From Frateuria aurantia DSM 6220 (lineage in GTDB: Bacteria; Pseudomonadota; Gammaproteobacteria; Xanthomonadales; Rhodanobacteraceae), in NCBI RefSeq assembly GCF_000242255.2, contig NC_017033.1, forward strand, positions 806,001 through 870,000: 64,000 nucleotides of DNA. The letters run 5' to 3'. This document shows positions 1 through 8,231 of this stretch, piece by piece. The stretch's first letter is position 1, and each line of letters starts with the position of its first letter. A model generated the notes under the pieces. That model searched no databases. It was not told the origin of the DNA and worked only from the letters and a program-made list of their open reading frames with translations. The position numbers and the translations under genes are program-made.

Positions 1-831
1 GTCGTCCGGCTGTTCGAAGACGGCGAAGATGCCGGCATAAGGCTTGACCATGAAGGCCGGTGCGCCGTTGAAGCCCTTGCCGTCCAGATAGAACTGCGAA
101 ATCGTGCCATCCAGATACAGCGCGTTGCGGCAATGCAGGTGATCCCGGAACAGCTCGGCAAAGGCGTGGAAATTGACGGGCACCTCGCTGATCGCGAAGA
201 CCACCTGTCGTGGCGACACCGCACAGACACCGCTGCGCCACTTCAGGCTGGTGGAATCACCGATGAATCGGGGATTGATCTCGCCGTCGACGACCAGCAT
301 CGGCCCGGACTGGGTGGCCCAGTCGGGTTTCCGTGTCTGCTGCTTGAAGGACTCGCTGGCGGTGACCTCGGCATGGCCGTCAGGATAGATCGCGAAGACG
401 CCGTTGGGCAGCAGTGAAAAATTCCCCGCCGCCGGATTGCCGTGCGCCAGATTGAGCGGGACCATGGCCTTGCCATGCTCCACATACAGACCCAGCGGGC
501 TGATGTTGCGGTCGTAGATCCCGGCATTGGTGGCGAACAGCAGGCGCTGCCCGCGAGCCTCGCCCCATTGGCGCAGGGTGTCGATATCGCTGTAGGGACG
601 GCCGGTTTCCGGGTCGCGCCAGTGCAGACTCAAGGGATGCTGGCCGAGATCGATGCGTACCAGCTGGTAGTTGGCGCCACGGTAGTTGATTTCCCGATTG
701 TCCGGAGTGCTGGCGCGATCGCCGCAGGCGGCCAGCCCCAGCAGGCTGCAGACCAGCAGGACAAGCCGCCGTGAACGGAGGTGGCATGGCGGCAGCTTGG
801 CACCGGCAGACAGGAATAGTGACCAGGTCAT
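1..831 (-). CDS. Phosphodiester glycosidase family (NAGPA/DUF2233) lipoprotein, C-terminus cut by window edge
   Basis: Translation of the minus strand from the ATG at 831 is open to base 1, so the 3' end lies outside the window. After about 25 residues comes an Arg-Arg hydrophobic stretch ending in a lipobox (LGLAAC), so the mature protein is probably a lipid-anchored envelope protein. The body has the order typical of the NAGPA/DUF2233 family: an N-A-G-I-Y segment followed by GLYVE and PLN, an S-G-P-M-L segment, and near the end an LYLDG segment. The family covers phosphodiester alpha-GlcNAcase-like enzymes and uncharacterised bacterial periplasmic proteins. The substrate is unknown here. 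The n-region before the signal core is unusually long, and no better start codon is in frame. Confidence 0.72.
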   Translation of the reverse strand, partial: MTWSLFLSAGAKLPPCHLRSRRLVLLVCSLLGLAACGDRASTPDNREINYRGANYQLVRIDLGQHPLSLHWRDPETGRPYSDIDTLRQWGEARGQRLLFATNAGIYDRNISPLGLYVEHGKAMVPLNLAHGNPAAGNFSLLPNGVFAIYPDGHAEVTASESFKQQTRKPDWATQSGPMLVVDGEINPRFIGDSTSLKWRSGVCAVSPRQVVFAISEVPVNFHAFAELFRDHLHCRNALYLDGTISQFYLDGKGFNGAPAFMVKPYAGIFAVFEQPDD

Positions 832-967
832 GGCCTGATGGTGGCGGCCCGTGGTGGTTATCGCAAGACTTGACGCCGCGCTGCGGCAATGCGAGCGACC
901 GGTCCGTCACGGTCGCTGCGGTCTGGAGATCGGGCTAGAATCGGCATCTTTGGTCCGGTGCCTGTTC

Positions 968-1456
968 ATGCCTTATACCCCGATCACCTCCACCCTGGGC
1001 TATGTGTTGTCGCCTGATCGCCAGCAGGTGCTGATGATTCACCGCAATGCCCGGGCCGATGACCAGCATCTGGGCAAGTACAACGGACTGGGCGGCAAGA
1101 TGGAGCCGGGCGAGGACGTGGCGACCTGCATGCGACGTGAAATCCGCGAAGAGGCCGGCATCGAATGCACCGCCATGCGCCTGCGCGGTACCTTGAACTG
1201 GCCCGGCTTCGGCAAGCAGGGCGAAGACTGGCTGGGCTTCGTGTTTGTCATTGATGCTTTCGAGGGCACGGTGGCGGCTGACAATGCCGAGGGCAAGCTG
1301 CAATGGGTGCCCCGCGAGCGCCTGCTGGAACTGCCGATGTGGGAGGGGGATCGCCTGTTCCTGCCCTTGGTCTTCGACGAGGATCCGAGGCCCTTCCATG
1401 GCGTGATGCCTTATCACCAGGGCCAGCTGCAGTCCTGGTCCTACGAGCGTCTGTAA
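968..1456 (+). CDS. Nudix hydrolase, MutT/8-oxo-dGTP diphosphatase type
   Basis: A 162-residue protein with a perfect Nudix box G-x5-E-x7-RE-x-x-EE-x-G-I at residues 43-65, which coordinates the divalent metal that cleaves nucleoside diphosphate-linked substrates. Length and the early box position match cytosolic 8-oxo-dGTP diphosphatases of the MutT/MutX type, so nucleotide-pool sanitation is the likely role. The open frame extends upstream to 851, but the ATG at 968 gives the usual family start a short distance before the first beta strand. A glutaredoxin-like gene follows 11 bases after the stop and is probably co-transcribed. Substrate specificity cannot be read from the sequence. Confidence 0.85.
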   Translation: MPYTPITSTLGYVLSPDRQQVLMIHRNARADDQHLGKYNGLGGKMEPGEDVATCMRREIREEAGIECTAMRLRGTLNWPGFGKQGEDWLGFVFVIDAFEGTVAADNAEGKLQWVPRERLLELPMWEGDRLFLPLVFDEDPRPFHGVMPYHQGQLQSWSYERL

Positions 1457-1467
1457 GGCCGCGATCG

Positions 1468-1734
1468 ATGCCGAAGCCCTTTCCGGTCGAGACGGCGCCA
1501 GCCTGGGATCTGTATATCCGTGATCATTGCGGACTGTGTGATCAGGCTCTGGCCGTGCTGGCGGCCTTCGGCTTTCCGGCATTCCGCATGGTCTGGATCG
1601 ATGACGATCCAGGGCTGGAAGCACGCTACGGCGAGCGGATCCCGGTGCTCAGTCACCGGGGCGGCGGAGCCGCCCTGGACTGGCCGTTCGAGGTGGATGC
1701 TCTGCAACGCCTGCGTGAACGGGGCCGGGACTGA
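1468..1734 (+). CDS. Glutaredoxin-like protein (DUF836 type)
   Basis: An 88-residue protein with a C-G-L-C redox-type motif at residues 21-24, right after the first strand (LYIRDH), and a later I-P-V-L segment that supplies the cis-proline of the thioredoxin fold. This is the layout of the small glutaredoxin-like DUF836 family. It lies 11 bases after the Nudix gene on the same strand, which suggests one transcript for two oxidative-damage functions. No signal peptide is present, so it should be cytosolic. The physiological partner is unknown. Confidence 0.75.
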   Translation: MPKPFPVETAPAWDLYIRDHCGLCDQALAVLAAFGFPAFRMVWIDDDPGLEARYGERIPVLSHRGGGAALDWPFEVDALQRLRERGRD

Positions 1735-1779
1735 TCAGCCGGACCCGCCTTGTTCGTTTGTCCGGCTCGGAGCTGGTGC

Positions 1780-2337
1780 TCAGGGCCCGGTCAGCTGCAG
1801 ATGCGCGCTGACATCCACATCCTTGCCGATCACCGAGGTATCGGCATAGTCGCCGCTGCCGACGCCGTAATCCAGCCGCTGCAGCTGGGTGCTGACATCC
1901 AGGGTGGCGCCCTTGCCGGCGGGAGTGAAGTTGACCTTCAGCACCACCGGATGGCTGTGGCCTTTCAGCGCCAGCGTGCCATCGGCCAGAATCGAGCCGT
2001 CCGCCGCCTTGCGGAAAGACTGCGTGGTGAAGTGGGCCGTCGGGAAGTGGGCGGCGTCGAAGAAGTCCGCCGTGGGCAGGCTCTGGTCGCGATTGCTGTC
2101 ACCGGTGGCCGCGTTGGCCAGCGAGATCACCACGTCGAACGAGGACTGGTCCAGATGCTGGGGATCGTAACGGATGCTGGCTTTCCACTGCGGGAAGGTG
2201 CCATCGAAGCCCTCGCCCTGATAGGTGCCGTGGAATTTCAGCGTGCTGGCGGCGGCAACTACCTGGTAGTCGGCGGCCTGAGCCAGCAGCGGCAGGCTCA
2301 GCAGGCCGGCCAGCAGGGTCTTGTGCAAAATTTTCAT
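1780..2337 (-). CDS. YceI-family periplasmic lipid-binding protein
   Basis: A 185-residue protein with a clear signal peptide (K-I-L-H-K then a hydrophobic core ending A-Q-A). It carries YceI-family hallmarks: a start strand with S-T-L-K-F-H, an F-D-G-T-F segment, S-S-F-D-V-V-I, the pair F-F-D-A-A-H-F-P-T-A-H-F, and a C-terminal D-V-D-V-S-A-H-L strand. YceI proteins form a lipocalin-like barrel that holds isoprenoid quinone-like lipids. It follows a cytochrome b561 gene on the same strand with a 14-base gap, the usual pairing for this family, so the two are probably one operon with a quinone-linked role. Confidence 0.88.
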   Translation of the reverse strand: MKILHKTLLAGLLSLPLLAQAADYQVVAAASTLKFHGTYQGEGFDGTFPQWKASIRYDPQHLDQSSFDVVISLANAATGDSNRDQSLPTADFFDAAHFPTAHFTTQSFRKAADGSILADGTLALKGHSHPVVLKVNFTPAGKGATLDVSTQLQRLDYGVGSGDYADTSVIGKDVDVSAHLQLTGP

Positions 2338-2351
2338 GGTGCGGAATTCCT

Positions 2352-2915
2352 TCAGTAGGAGGACGGCTTGCGACGTGCCAGGGGCAGCATCCGGGTCAGG
2401 GTGTTGTCGCGATCGACAAAGTGATGTTTCAGGGCCGCGCCGATATGCAGGACCAGGGCAGCCACCAGCAGCCAGAACAGATATTGGTGCGCGACCAGAG
2501 CGATATGGGCCAGATCGCTGTCACGCCCGCCCATAGCCGGTACTTTGAAGTGCTTGAACCATTGCAGCGGATAGCCCGAGGCCGAGTTGAACCACCAGCC
2601 GCTGAGCGGTATCGCCAGAATCAGGCCGTAGAGTCCGACGTGGGTCAGTCGGGCGGCCAGCAGCTGCCAGCGGGGCGCGGGCTCGACTTCGGGATGCTTG
2701 TCGACAAGGCGCCATGCCAGTCGCAGCAGGGCCAGGGCCAGCAGGGTCAATCCAATGGATTTGTGCAGGGCGAAGACATTGATTTTCTTCATGGAGGGCG
2801 CGATGCCCACCATCCACAGTCCCCAGGCGCCGTTGACAATGATCCCCGCGGCCATGATCCAGTGCAGCAGCCGGGCGACGGCTCCCCATCGTTGTGTCGT
2901 GCTCAGTAGGCTCAT
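2352..2915 (-). CDS. Cytochrome b561 family membrane protein
   Basis: A 187-residue integral membrane protein starting MSLLST. It has four hydrophobic segments and the histidines expected to bind two b haems: H-W early in helix 1, H-K-S-I-G in helix 2, and H-Q-Y-L-F-W and H-I-G-A-A-L-K-H-H near the end. The family passes electrons between quinol and periplasmic acceptors. The frame is open to 3002, but the upstream part is not membrane-like, and the ATG at 2915 gives the canonical N-terminus. It lies just upstream of the YceI gene (14-base gap), with which it is commonly paired. Confidence 0.88.
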   Translation of the reverse strand: MSLLSTTQRWGAVARLLHWIMAAGIIVNGAWGLWMVGIAPSMKKINVFALHKSIGLTLLALALLRLAWRLVDKHPEVEPAPRWQLLAARLTHVGLYGLILAIPLSGWWFNSASGYPLQWFKHFKVPAMGGRDSDLAHIALVAHQYLFWLLVAALVLHIGAALKHHFVDRDNTLTRMLPLARRKPSSY

Positions 2916-3128
2916 GGGTGTGCCCAGTCCTGTCGCTGTAAAAGTTGGTCTGTGCAGGCCTTCGCAAGCGTGATGCCGGCCCCGAAGACTGCTTCCTGCC
3001 ACCGTGTCGGTGAGCTGGAAGCAGTTTGCGGCAGCAGGGTCGCAGGGGCTAGATCAGGGAAACGAAACCTATCGTTTCCCTGATGGTGTCAATTGGTCGT
3101 GAAATCGCATATTTCTGATGAGCTGGCG

Positions 3129-4355
3129 TCAATACCAGTTCAGCAAGCTGACGCCGGCGCCCAGATAAGTGGCATTGTGGTTGTAGTCGATCATGCTCTC
3201 GCCGGTGCCCTTGAACAGTTCGACATAGCCATGCAGGCGACCTGCCAGCGGAAAGCTCCATGTCAGTCGGCCCGAGCCATGGGCATCGCTGCCGCCGCGC
3301 ATGCTCGATCGCAGAGTCAGGCTGATCTCGTTGCGACCCCATTCGCGGATGATCTGGATCTGGGCTCGTCCCATGTAGTTGCTGATATCCGGATTGTCAT
3401 CGGTCTTGCGAGGTTCCGGAATCCGCCACCAGGGCGTGAACATCACGATCCAGTCGCCGCGTTCGAAGCCGACATTGGCAATCACCCGGTTCCAGCTGCG
3501 GGAAAGCGGATCGGCCCGACCGTTGGACTGATGGTTGAGACCGAAGGAGACCATCCGGCCATCCCAGCCGAAGATCCGGTAGTGGGTGGCAAACACGAAC
3601 AGGGCTTCGGGCTCGTAATTGGTCTCGCGGAAGGGCCGGGAATTGCGGCCGTTGTAGACCTGCCACCGTGAGGACTGGGTGTAGCCGAACCACAGATCGC
3701 CATAGTCACCGAAGATGCCCTGCCAGACCTTGGTCTTCAGGCTCAACTGGAACTTGGCCTCGACGTTGTCCAGGATCTGCGGCGTGAGGACCTGGTTGGC
3801 CGGATTCGGCGAGCCGGGCTTGCTGTTCTGATGGCTGGTGGCAAACACCGGCAGCACATAGATCGGTTGATAGCCGCGAATATTGAAGGTGCCCAGCTTG
3901 CTCTGCGGCGACAGTTCCCAGCGACTGTCCAGGCGGGATCGGTGCTGTTCAGGCGCCGGCCGTCTCGGCAGCTCGGTGTCACGGGTAAAAATGGCGAGTC
4001 GTTCACCGTGGGGCGCCGCCGGCCCAGTGTCGCCGGGCGTGCCGGCAGATGCCGCGGGGTCTGCCCTTGTCGCCACCGCGGGTGTCGCACGGGGGCGGGC
4101 CAGACTGTCGTAGCAGGCCAGCCTCTGGGCATCATTGGACAGCAGGCTGCAGGCCTGCAGGCTGCTGGGGCTGGGTACCGGCATACCGGTGGCCCAGAGC
4201 GGGCTGCTGCCCAGACTCAAGCCGAGCCAGAGCAGGCTGCGTCGCCACGCCTCTTGGCGCGAGCTGGTGCGACGGGGGATCTTGCTGCCGGGCTGGTACT
4301 TGGCGCAATCCTTGTAGATCGATATCCGGGAAACGGGATTCCTCATGGCATTCAT
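3129..4355 (-). CDS. pldA: Outer membrane phospholipase A1 (OMPLA)
   Basis: A 408-residue protein. A long Arg-rich leader is followed by a hydrophobic signal core (residues about 39-56), then a short Cys-containing segment (ACSLL, LACYDSLA) and a Pro/Ala-rich linker before the barrel. The OMPLA catalytic signature is present: N-H-Q-S-N-G at residues 274-279 gives His275 and Ser277, and S-R-S-W-N-R follows at 285-290. The C-terminus ends in Trp-Tyr, as in outer membrane barrels. The enzyme hydrolyses glycerophospholipids that reach the outer leaflet and maintains outer membrane asymmetry. It is larger than the E. coli enzyme because of the N-terminal region. The start could be three codons downstream. 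Confidence 0.9.
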   Translation of the reverse strand: MNAMRNPVSRISIYKDCAKYQPGSKIPRRTSSRQEAWRRSLLWLGLSLGSSPLWATGMPVPSPSSLQACSLLSNDAQRLACYDSLARPRATPAVATRADPAASAGTPGDTGPAAPHGERLAIFTRDTELPRRPAPEQHRSRLDSRWELSPQSKLGTFNIRGYQPIYVLPVFATSHQNSKPGSPNPANQVLTPQILDNVEAKFQLSLKTKVWQGIFGDYGDLWFGYTQSSRWQVYNGRNSRPFRETNYEPEALFVFATHYRIFGWDGRMVSFGLNHQSNGRADPLSRSWNRVIANVGFERGDWIVMFTPWWRIPEPRKTDDNPDISNYMGRAQIQIIREWGRNEISLTLRSSMRGGSDAHGSGRLTWSFPLAGRLHGYVELFKGTGESMIDYNHNATYLGAGVSLLNWY

Positions 4356-4882
4356 ATCCTTGAGCGTTACGAGAGAGCAACGCAGGCCGTCGGGCGGCTG
4401 CGCGCGCGCTTATGCCATGCTTTCCCCTGGCCGTTCCAGTCTAGGCGATACCGCGACCTGCAATATCCTGCGTGGCGATGCAATCGAGGACTGGAATCAG
4501 GTCCGTTCATCTCCCCGTCATGAAAATGGCGGCTTCAAGAGGACGCAGTCGGCCGCGATTCGGCTTCGATTCATCTGGCAAATCTTTTCGATTACGGACA
4601 GTTAGATCGAAGCGATGTCGGGATCATCCGCAAAAAGATCGTCTTTGCGATCAAATTCGTTAACTTTTTTCATCATTGGCGGGGATCAACCGGTCGCCAG
4701 TTCCAAATACTGCAGGTATGATAGGGCCACTGAGTTTGCTGGGTCCCCCAAAGTATTGGACCCGATGACGCCGATCAGCGATCTGCAACATCGATACACC
4801 CCTAGGGTTTTCCACGCACACCAGTAAACCGCCGGGCATGTTGCCTTGGCGGCTCTATTCAAAACCTATGGAGTTGTACGCA
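4356..4882. other. Intergenic region and leader of the first cold-shock gene
   Basis: No convincing gene. The region separates divergent pldA and the cold-shock gene. The stretch 4560-4720 is AT-richer than its surroundings. The last 150 bases are probably the long untranslated leader typical of cold-shock mRNAs, if transcription starts just after the TATGAT at 4717. Confidence 0.5.
4694..4722 (+). promoter_or_regulatory. Possible promoter of the first cold-shock gene
   Basis: TCGCCA (4/6 to the -35 consensus) at 4694-4699, a 17-base spacer, and TATGAT at 4717-4722. It would give a leader of about 155 bases, typical of cspA-type mRNAs. The second cold-shock gene has the same TATGAT hexamer. 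Weak -35, so only a candidate. Confidence 0.35.
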
Positions 4883-5092
4883 ATGTCTGATCGTCAGACC
4901 GGTATTGTCAAATGGTTCAATGATGCCAAGGGCTTCGGCTTTATCAGCCGCGATGACGGCCCGGATGTGTTTGTTCACTTCCGCGCCATCACCGGCGGTG
5001 GCTTCAAGAGCCTGCAGGAAGGCCAGAAGGTGACCTTCAAGGTCGTCCAGGGCCAGAAGGGCCTGCAGGCCGAGGAAGTCAGCGCTGTCTGA
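4883..5092 (+). CDS. Cold-shock protein, CspA family
   Basis: A 69-residue single cold-shock domain protein. RNP1 (KGFGFI) and RNP2 (VFVHF) are intact, as is the K-W-F-N-D-A-K lead-in. Such proteins bind single-stranded RNA and DNA and act as RNA chaperones. The ATG at 4883 is chosen because GGAG sits about nine bases upstream and it gives the standard MSDRQTG start. The frame extends to 4838 with non-family residues. A strong intrinsic terminator follows at once. A close paralogue, nearly identical in the domain, begins 550 bases downstream. Confidence 0.93.
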   Translation: MSDRQTGIVKWFNDAKGFGFISRDDGPDVFVHFRAITGGGFKSLQEGQKVTFKVVQGQKGLQAEEVSAV

Positions 5093-5111
5093 GCGTTGAA
5101 ATCCTGTACCA

Positions 5112-5142
5112 GAAAAACCGGGCTCAGGCCCGGTTTTTTTTT
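5112..5142 (+). terminator. Rho-independent terminator after the first cold-shock gene
   Basis: A GC-rich stem AACCGGGC / GCCCGGTT with a 4-base loop, preceded by an A run and followed by a run of T, 20 bases after the cold-shock stop codon. Confidence 0.9.
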
Positions 5143-5645
5143 GTTTCGCTGAAACCGCAGGCCGCTTTCAGCCGCTTGCCAGGGCTCGGATTCAGCAGAG
5201 TTTATGCGCCCGCCTCATGCCGCCGCCTTGGCACATCGGCAGCGAGTCTGGCTGATCTCGCTACCAGGCCGGTTCCGAGACAAGATTCGCCATGGCCCGG
5301 CTCCGCCTCGGACGTGTGACGGTCCGGAGCGGGCAGGTGGGCGGCGCGTCGGCCACCCGGTGACGGCTGTGGAGGCGCATTCATTCATGTTTGTGAGGGC
5401 GTGTGCTGAGGAAAATTTCGCGCCATCAAGGCACACGATCCGCTCCAATAAGCTGGGATTGCCGAATCATGTCATGCGTCACTATGACTCTTGTGATAAA
5501 AATCGGATATGATCGAGTCTGGCTGGGCGATCTGCTGTGCAGGCGACGGAGACCTGTCTCCGCTGGCCTTCAGCGGGTCTTCCGCGTCGTCAGAGGTCGT
5601 CGGCCCAGAGGCCGGCCTGGTTGTTTGCGCTGGAATAGGTGAGTT
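5143..5645. other. Intergenic region between the two cold-shock genes
   Basis: No gene that I can support. The distal part (about 5520-5645) is probably the untranslated leader of the second cold-shock gene. The proximal part holds short, non-family open frames on both strands only. Confidence 0.5.
5484..5513 (+). promoter_or_regulatory. Possible promoter of the second cold-shock gene
   Basis: ATGACT (4/6 to the -35 consensus) at 5484-5489, an 18-base spacer, and TATGAT at 5508-5513. It would leave a leader of about 125 bases before the ATG at 5646. Candidate only. Confidence 0.35.
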
Positions 5646-5855
5646 ATGTCGGATCGTGAAGTGGGTACCGTCAAGTGGTTCAATGACGCCAAGGGTTTCG
5701 GGTTCATCAGTCGCGACGGTGGTCCCGATGTTTTCGTGCATTTCCGGGCGATCAGTGGCAGCGGTTTCCGCAGCTTGAAGGAAGGCCAGAAGGTCAGTTT
5801 CAAGGTGGTGCAGGGCCAGAAAGGGCTGCAGGCCGACGAGGTCGCGCCGGTCTGA
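5646..5855 (+). CDS. Cold-shock protein, CspA family (paralogue)
   Basis: A 69-residue cold-shock domain protein with intact RNP1 (KGFGFI) and RNP2 (VFVHF). It differs from the upstream paralogue at few positions (for example E-V for Q-T near the N-terminus, S-G-S for T-G-G). An AGGTGA ribosome-binding site precedes the ATG. The tandem arrangement suggests local duplication. The two copies have separate leaders, and the first is isolated by its own terminator, so they can be regulated separately, for example by cold versus growth phase. That is inference. Confidence 0.93.
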   Translation: MSDREVGTVKWFNDAKGFGFISRDGGPDVFVHFRAISGSGFRSLKEGQKVSFKVVQGQKGLQADEVAPV

Positions 5856-6021
5856 GTCCAGGCGGCGAACGGCCGGCCGGGAGAGGCCGGTTGCTTGCCG
5901 GTTTCTGATGGCGGCGGTCCTGCTGCCCAGGTGGCAGCAGCGCTTGCGTAGGTGAGTGCCGGTCGGTGTCCGGCAGTCTCCATACGGTGTTTCCGCATCG
6001 GGGCATGGGAGTGTTGCGGGC

Positions 6022-6933
6022 ATGGCGGATGCTGATCAGGCCGGCTTGCCGGCAGCGCAGGTGCTGGCTGTACACAGTCGCGACGGCCATGATTTCGAAT
6101 TGATATACCAGCCACCGGCCGGCATGGCCTTGGCGTGTCTGTACTGGCTACCGGCCATGGGCGTGCCAGCCAGGCATTATCGCGGTCTCGCGTCGCAACT
6201 GGCGATGCACGAGGTAGCCGTGTTTCTGCATGAATGGCGGGGCATCGGCTCAAGTACGATGCGTGCCGGTCGTCGCCATGACTGGAATTATCGCAGTCTG
6301 CTGGATGGCGACATCGCCGCCGGTCTGGTCCGGGCGGAGGCCTTGCATCCGGCCCTGGCTTTGGTGCTGGGCGGCCACAGCCTTGGCGGGCAATTGTCGG
6401 TGATCTACGCCAGCCTGCACCCGGAGGAGGTCGACGGGCTGCTGCTGATCGCTTCCGGCGCACCGTATTGGCGCCACTTCCGTCGGCGCTGGGCGGTACG
6501 TCTGCTGTATCTGCTTGCCTATCCCGTCAGCCGGGTGTTCGGTCACTTTCCCGGGCGTCGACTGGGTTTCGCCGGCAACGAAGCCCGTGGCGTGATTGCT
6601 GACTGGTCACGCAGCGGGCGCGATGGTCAATATCTGGACCCCGCCAGCGGTCAGCCGCTGACCCCGGCCACGGCGCGTCTGGCATTGCCGCTGCTGGCTC
6701 TGGTGCTGGACCAGGACTGGCTGGCGCCGGAAGCTTCGCTGGCTCATCTGCTGGCCCCGATGGCGCAGGTCCGGGGGCGCATCCAGCGTCTGGATGCACG
6801 CAGTCTCGGACTGGCCCGGGCCGATCATTTCAGCTGGATGAAACAGTCCCACGCCATGGTGAAGCCCATGCTCGACTGGCTGTCGAGCTGGCTCAGCGAT
6901 ATTGCCGATGACAGGCGTCGCAGGCTTCCTTGA
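6022..6933 (+). CDS. Alpha/beta hydrolase (serine esterase/lipase-like)
   Basis: A 303-residue protein with the nucleophile elbow G-H-S-L-G-G in mid-sequence, an early HEWRGIGSS segment (oxyanion/cap region), a basic amphipathic stretch (FRRRWAVRLLYLLAYP) in the cap, and a C-terminal A-D-H-F-S-W that supplies the catalytic His. This resembles the YheT/serine aminopeptidase S33-like hydrolases of unknown substrate. The start at 6022 (MADADQ) is chosen over upstream in-frame ATG 5956 because the extra residues look unrelated. The 3' end overlaps the convergent cytochrome gene by 41 bases. Confidence 0.75.
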   Translation: MADADQAGLPAAQVLAVHSRDGHDFELIYQPPAGMALACLYWLPAMGVPARHYRGLASQLAMHEVAVFLHEWRGIGSSTMRAGRRHDWNYRSLLDGDIAAGLVRAEALHPALALVLGGHSLGGQLSVIYASLHPEEVDGLLLIASGAPYWRHFRRRWAVRLLYLLAYPVSRVFGHFPGRRLGFAGNEARGVIADWSRSGRDGQYLDPASGQPLTPATARLALPLLALVLDQDWLAPEASLAHLLAPMAQVRGRIQRLDARSLGLARADHFSWMKQSHAMVKPMLDWLSSWLSDIADDRRRRLP

Positions 6934-7282
6934 CGGCGGCCAGCGGGGCCTGCCAGGCCTGACAGCTGGCCGCCGGATGGGTGGCGGCCTGGCGGATCGC
7001 CTGCTGCAGGCGGGTGGTGGCCTGGGCAAAACCCTGATCGAAACCCTGAAACACGGGCGGAATGCTGAGGGCCACGCTGTCCATCAGTTCCAGCTCGGGA
7101 ACCACGGCTTCGGCACTGCATCGACCGCTGCGGATCGACTGCTGCAATTGGCCCTGATGGTAGGCCATCATCACCATCACGGCGCGCGGGACTGGATTGC
7201 GTTGCGAAATGGCGTTGTTCAGGGAAATGGCGCCCAGGGTTCCGATCACGATACCGATCAGCAGTAGAAGAACGTGGCGCAT
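6893..7282 (-). CDS. Membrane-anchored cytochrome c'-like protein
   Basis: A 129-residue protein: an N-terminal uncleaved-looking hydrophobic helix (VLLLLIGIVIGTLGAI), then a helical domain that ends with a single c-type haem motif C-D-A-C-H at residues 121-125, five residues from the C-terminus. A C-terminal CxxCH on the last helix of a four-helix bundle is the hallmark of class II (cytochrome c'-type) cytochromes. It would sit on the periplasmic face of the inner membrane. Its last 41 bases overlap the end of the convergent hydrolase gene. Partner and role are unknown. Confidence 0.72.
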   Translation of the reverse strand: MRHVLLLLIGIVIGTLGAISLNNAISQRNPVPRAVMVMMAYHQGQLQQSIRSGRCSAEAVVPELELMDSVALSIPPVFQGFDQGFAQATTRLQQAIRQAATHPAASCQAWQAPLAAVKEACDACHRQYR

Positions 7283-7365
7283 GGCTGGGTTGATCCGGCA
7301 AAACCTTGAGAATAGTCCGCCCTAGGCGGATCGCAAAGGTAAACTAGCGGTTTGCAGCAAGACGG

Positions 7366-8208
7366 ATGACTCTGGTGACTGAACAATCCATCAGCCCTGA
7401 TCCTGCTCCGGCGCTGGATCACGCGACGGCCGGGCAGCGCTTCGCCGGCATCGACCGGCTGTACGGGGTGGGTACGGTGGCTCGGCTGGCCAGCTGCCAT
7501 GTGGCGGTGATCGGTGTCGGCGGGGTGGGGTCCTGGGCTGCCGAGGCGCTGGCCCGCAGCGGAGTGGGAGCACTGACCCTGATTGATGCCGATGATATCT
7601 GCGTGTCCAATACCAATCGGCAGCTGCCGGCGCTGGACGGGCATTATGGCGAGCTGAAAGTGCAGGCCATGGGCGCGCGACTGCGGGCGATCAATCCCGA
7701 ACTCCGGCTGGATCTGATCGAACGCTTTCTCACGCCGTCAAGCCTGGACGAGCTGCTGGATCGCGGCTATGACATGGTGCTGGATGCCTGCGACGCCTTC
7801 CGGGTCAAGCTGGAGGCCATCGCCTGGTGCCGCCGCCACAAGCTGCCGATGGTGACCGTCGGTTCCGCCGGCGGACGCACCGATCCGACCATGATCCGGG
7901 TCCGTGACTTGTCCCGCACCGAGCATGACGCGATGTTCAGCCTGATCCGCAAGAAGCTCAGGCAGGACTTCGGCTTTCCCCGCAATCCCGATCGCTATTT
8001 CGGCATTTCGGCGATCTATTCCCTGCAGAACGTGCAATATCCCCAGCCGGACGGCAGCGTCTGCGGCAACCGGCCGGCGGCCGGCACTTCGCTGGGTCTG
8101 TCCTGCGGGGACGGCCTGGGGGCCGCCACCCATGTCACCGGCGCCTTCGCGTTCGCCGCGGCCGGCCGGGTTCTGGAAAAGCTGCTGGAAACCGCGCCAT
8201 CGGCCTGA
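7366..8208 (+). CDS. tcdA: tRNA threonylcarbamoyladenosine dehydratase
   Basis: A 280-residue E1-like (ThiF/MoeB superfamily) enzyme with an ATP-binding G-V-G-G-V-G-S loop at about residues 50-56, the D-A-D-D-I / N-T-N-R-Q adenylation segment, and a D-A-C-D-A-F segment. TcdA (CsdL) uses ATP to cyclise t6A37 of tRNA to ct6A, which improves decoding of ANN codons. Length and the C-terminal C-G-N-R-P and T-H-V-T-G-A-F segments match the family. It stands alone on its strand and converges with the acetoacetyl-CoA reductase gene. Confidence 0.92.
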   Translation: MTLVTEQSISPDPAPALDHATAGQRFAGIDRLYGVGTVARLASCHVAVIGVGGVGSWAAEALARSGVGALTLIDADDICVSNTNRQLPALDGHYGELKVQAMGARLRAINPELRLDLIERFLTPSSLDELLDRGYDMVLDACDAFRVKLEAIAWCRRHKLPMVTVGSAGGRTDPTMIRVRDLSRTEHDAMFSLIRKKLRQDFGFPRNPDRYFGISAIYSLQNVQYPQPDGSVCGNRPAAGTSLGLSCGDGLGAATHVTGAFAFAAAGRVLEKLLETAPSA

Positions 8209-8231
8209 GCCGGCGGCACAGTGTGCGGCGC

